Shown piece after piece: positions 63,392 to 64,000 of a stretch of DNA of 64,000 nt (position 1 is the stretch's first letter; every line of letters begins with the position of its first letter). The position numbers and the translations under genes were made by a program. A model generated the notes under the pieces. The model did not search any database. It saw nothing but the letters and a program-made list of their open reading frames with translations, and had not been told where the DNA came from. The stretch is from Rhodobium gokarnense (lineage in GTDB: Bacteria > Pseudomonadota > Alphaproteobacteria > Rhizobiales > Rhodobiaceae): the NCBI RefSeq assembly GCF_025961475.1, contig NZ_JAOQNS010000004.1, positions 124,001 to 188,000 on the forward strand, in the 5' to 3' direction.

Positions 63392-63501
63392 ACCGGTACC
63401 GGAGTATGCGCGTGTAACGCTGATATAACGCCCAACCAAGTTGAATAGCTGGATTGGGGACGCTGATCTGTCTGCTAGATCAACAAAGAGGGGTGTGGAA
63501 C

Positions 63502-63738
63502 ATGTCAACGGAACTCACGGCTACCGTGTCCGAAACGGAAACCGAACGCGAAATTGCTGCGATCGCGCGGATGATTGCCTTTGCCCGCCAAAGCGCACAC
63601 GCGCAGGCGCTTGATCTGGTCACCTATTGCCTTGATACGGCGCTCGCGGCCGCGTTGGAGGAACTCGACAAATCGGCCGCCAACGCGGCCGAGGCCCAGG
63701 TCCACGTGGAGGCTCTCTGCGGTGAGGTGGTTCACTAG
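63502..63738 (+). CDS. Small unknown protein, alanine-rich
   Basis: 78 residues, mostly helical and alanine-rich (MIAFARQSAHAQALDLVTYCLDTALAAALEELDKSAANAAEAQVHVEALCGE). The middle resembles the middle of the 79-residue protein at 54020. No family, signal or membrane segment recognised. A GAGGGG site lies nine bases before the start. It could be a late member or neighbour of the RiPP-like cluster, but the 110-base gap and lack of similarity to pathway proteins make this uncertain. Confidence 0.5.
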   Translation: MSTELTATVSETETEREIAAIARMIAFARQSAHAQALDLVTYCLDTALAAALEELDKSAANAAEAQVHVEALCGEVVH

Positions 63739-63842
63739 GCTAGCGCCAGCCGAGCTGGCCACGGGAGGCTAAACCGCCTGATTTGCCGCGCCTAAGTAAA
63801 GGTTCGTGGCATTTCCTTTAATTACGCCGACGCTAAGAAAAG

Positions 63843-63876
63843 GATGCCCGCTCCGGCAACAGCCGGGGCGGGCATC
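63843..63876 (-). terminator. Terminator of the gene that enters from the right edge
   Basis: GATGCCCGC (63843-63851) pairs with GCGGGCATC (63868-63876), with an inner CCGGC/GCCGG stem. On the minus strand it is followed by CCTTTTCTT, so it ends a leftward transcript, the apparent ardA gene 15 bases away. Confidence 0.65.
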
Positions 63877-63890
63877 GTGCTGGTGGACGA

Positions 63891-64000
63891 TCAGTAGCCC
63901 ATGATCAGGACGGTCTCGCCATCGATGTCAACCTCGTTGATCTCGCCGTTCAGACGCATGTCGCGGGCAACCGCGGCATAGTCGACGTAGTAGCGCAGCG
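63891..64000 (-). CDS. C-terminal end of an apparent ArdA antirestriction protein (partial)
   Basis: Only the last 35 residues are in the window: LRYYVDYAAVARDMRLNGEI then NEVDIDGETVLIMGY. The pattern Y-x-D-Y-x-x-x-A-R-D-hydrophobic and the ending near a tyrosine match the C-terminus of ArdA, the DNA-mimic protein that protects incoming conjugative DNA from type I restriction. The match rests on a short stretch, so the assignment is moderate. The start lies beyond the window. Confidence 0.6.
   Translation of the reverse strand, partial: LRYYVDYAAVARDMRLNGEINEVDIDGETVLIMGY

Overview
The window reads as a GC-rich alphaproteobacterial chromosome, most likely of the order Hyphomicrobiales (Rhizobiales). 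Support comes from the divergent katG-oxyR pair, the many ABC and TRAP catabolic operons run by GntR, IclR and LacI regulators, and an IetAS-type ATPase/protease pair like the one first described on an Agrobacterium plasmid. The genus cannot be named from sequence alone.

Layout. (1) 1-5.5 kb: an endonuclease/exonuclease/phosphatase-family membrane protein, a small membrane protein, and katG divergent from oxyR. (2) 5.5-9.5 kb: a two-gene operon for an [FeFe]-hydrogenase with all H-cluster ligands and a NuoF-C-terminus/GltD-like fusion flavoprotein, downstream of an FNR/FixK-like box. (3) 9.9-12.4 kb: a NitT/TauT-type ABC transporter. (4) 12.5-25.9 kb: a polyamine or omega-amino-acid catabolic block with a GntR regulator, two class-III aminotransferases, a PotABCD-like transporter, an aldehyde dehydrogenase and hydantoinase-type HyuB/HyuA. 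The palindrome GTGAT-N5-ATCAC, or a close variant, precedes each transcription unit. (5) 25.9-37.9 kb: a sugar or sugar-acid block with SDR, IclR regulator, AroE-like dehydrogenase, a cytoplasmic FG-GAP propeller protein, DapA-family aldolase, ribokinase, TRAP transporter, TIM-barrel isomerase and Gfo/Idh/MocA dehydrogenase. GTTCC-N7-GGAAC palindromes recur in front of its units. (6) 37.9-45.3 kb: a ribose-type ABC transporter, an FGGY pentulose kinase and a divergent LacI regulator with an operator cluster between them.

(7) From 45.37 kb to the end of the window lies an integrative element. Its left edge is an unusual array of three different tRNA 3'-half fragments, each followed by short direct repeats, leading into a DUF4102-type tyrosine integrase. 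The cargo includes an IetAS-like toxin-antitoxin/defence pair, a HEPN abortive-infection-like protein, a secreted thermonuclease, two further tyrosine recombinases, two copies of a small unknown protein, an ELM1-like protein and the end of an apparent ardA antirestriction gene.

The best candidate for an undescribed system is at 58.7-63.4 kb. It is a RiPP-type locus with an XRE regulator, a BTAD/TPR activator, an 82-residue putative precursor ending in two tandem EAFSGQFD repeats, a YcaO enzyme and a TfuA-like protein. The two repeats are identical in protein but differ at six of eight shared codons, which points to selection on the peptide. Nothing else in the cluster looks like a dedicated exporter or protease.
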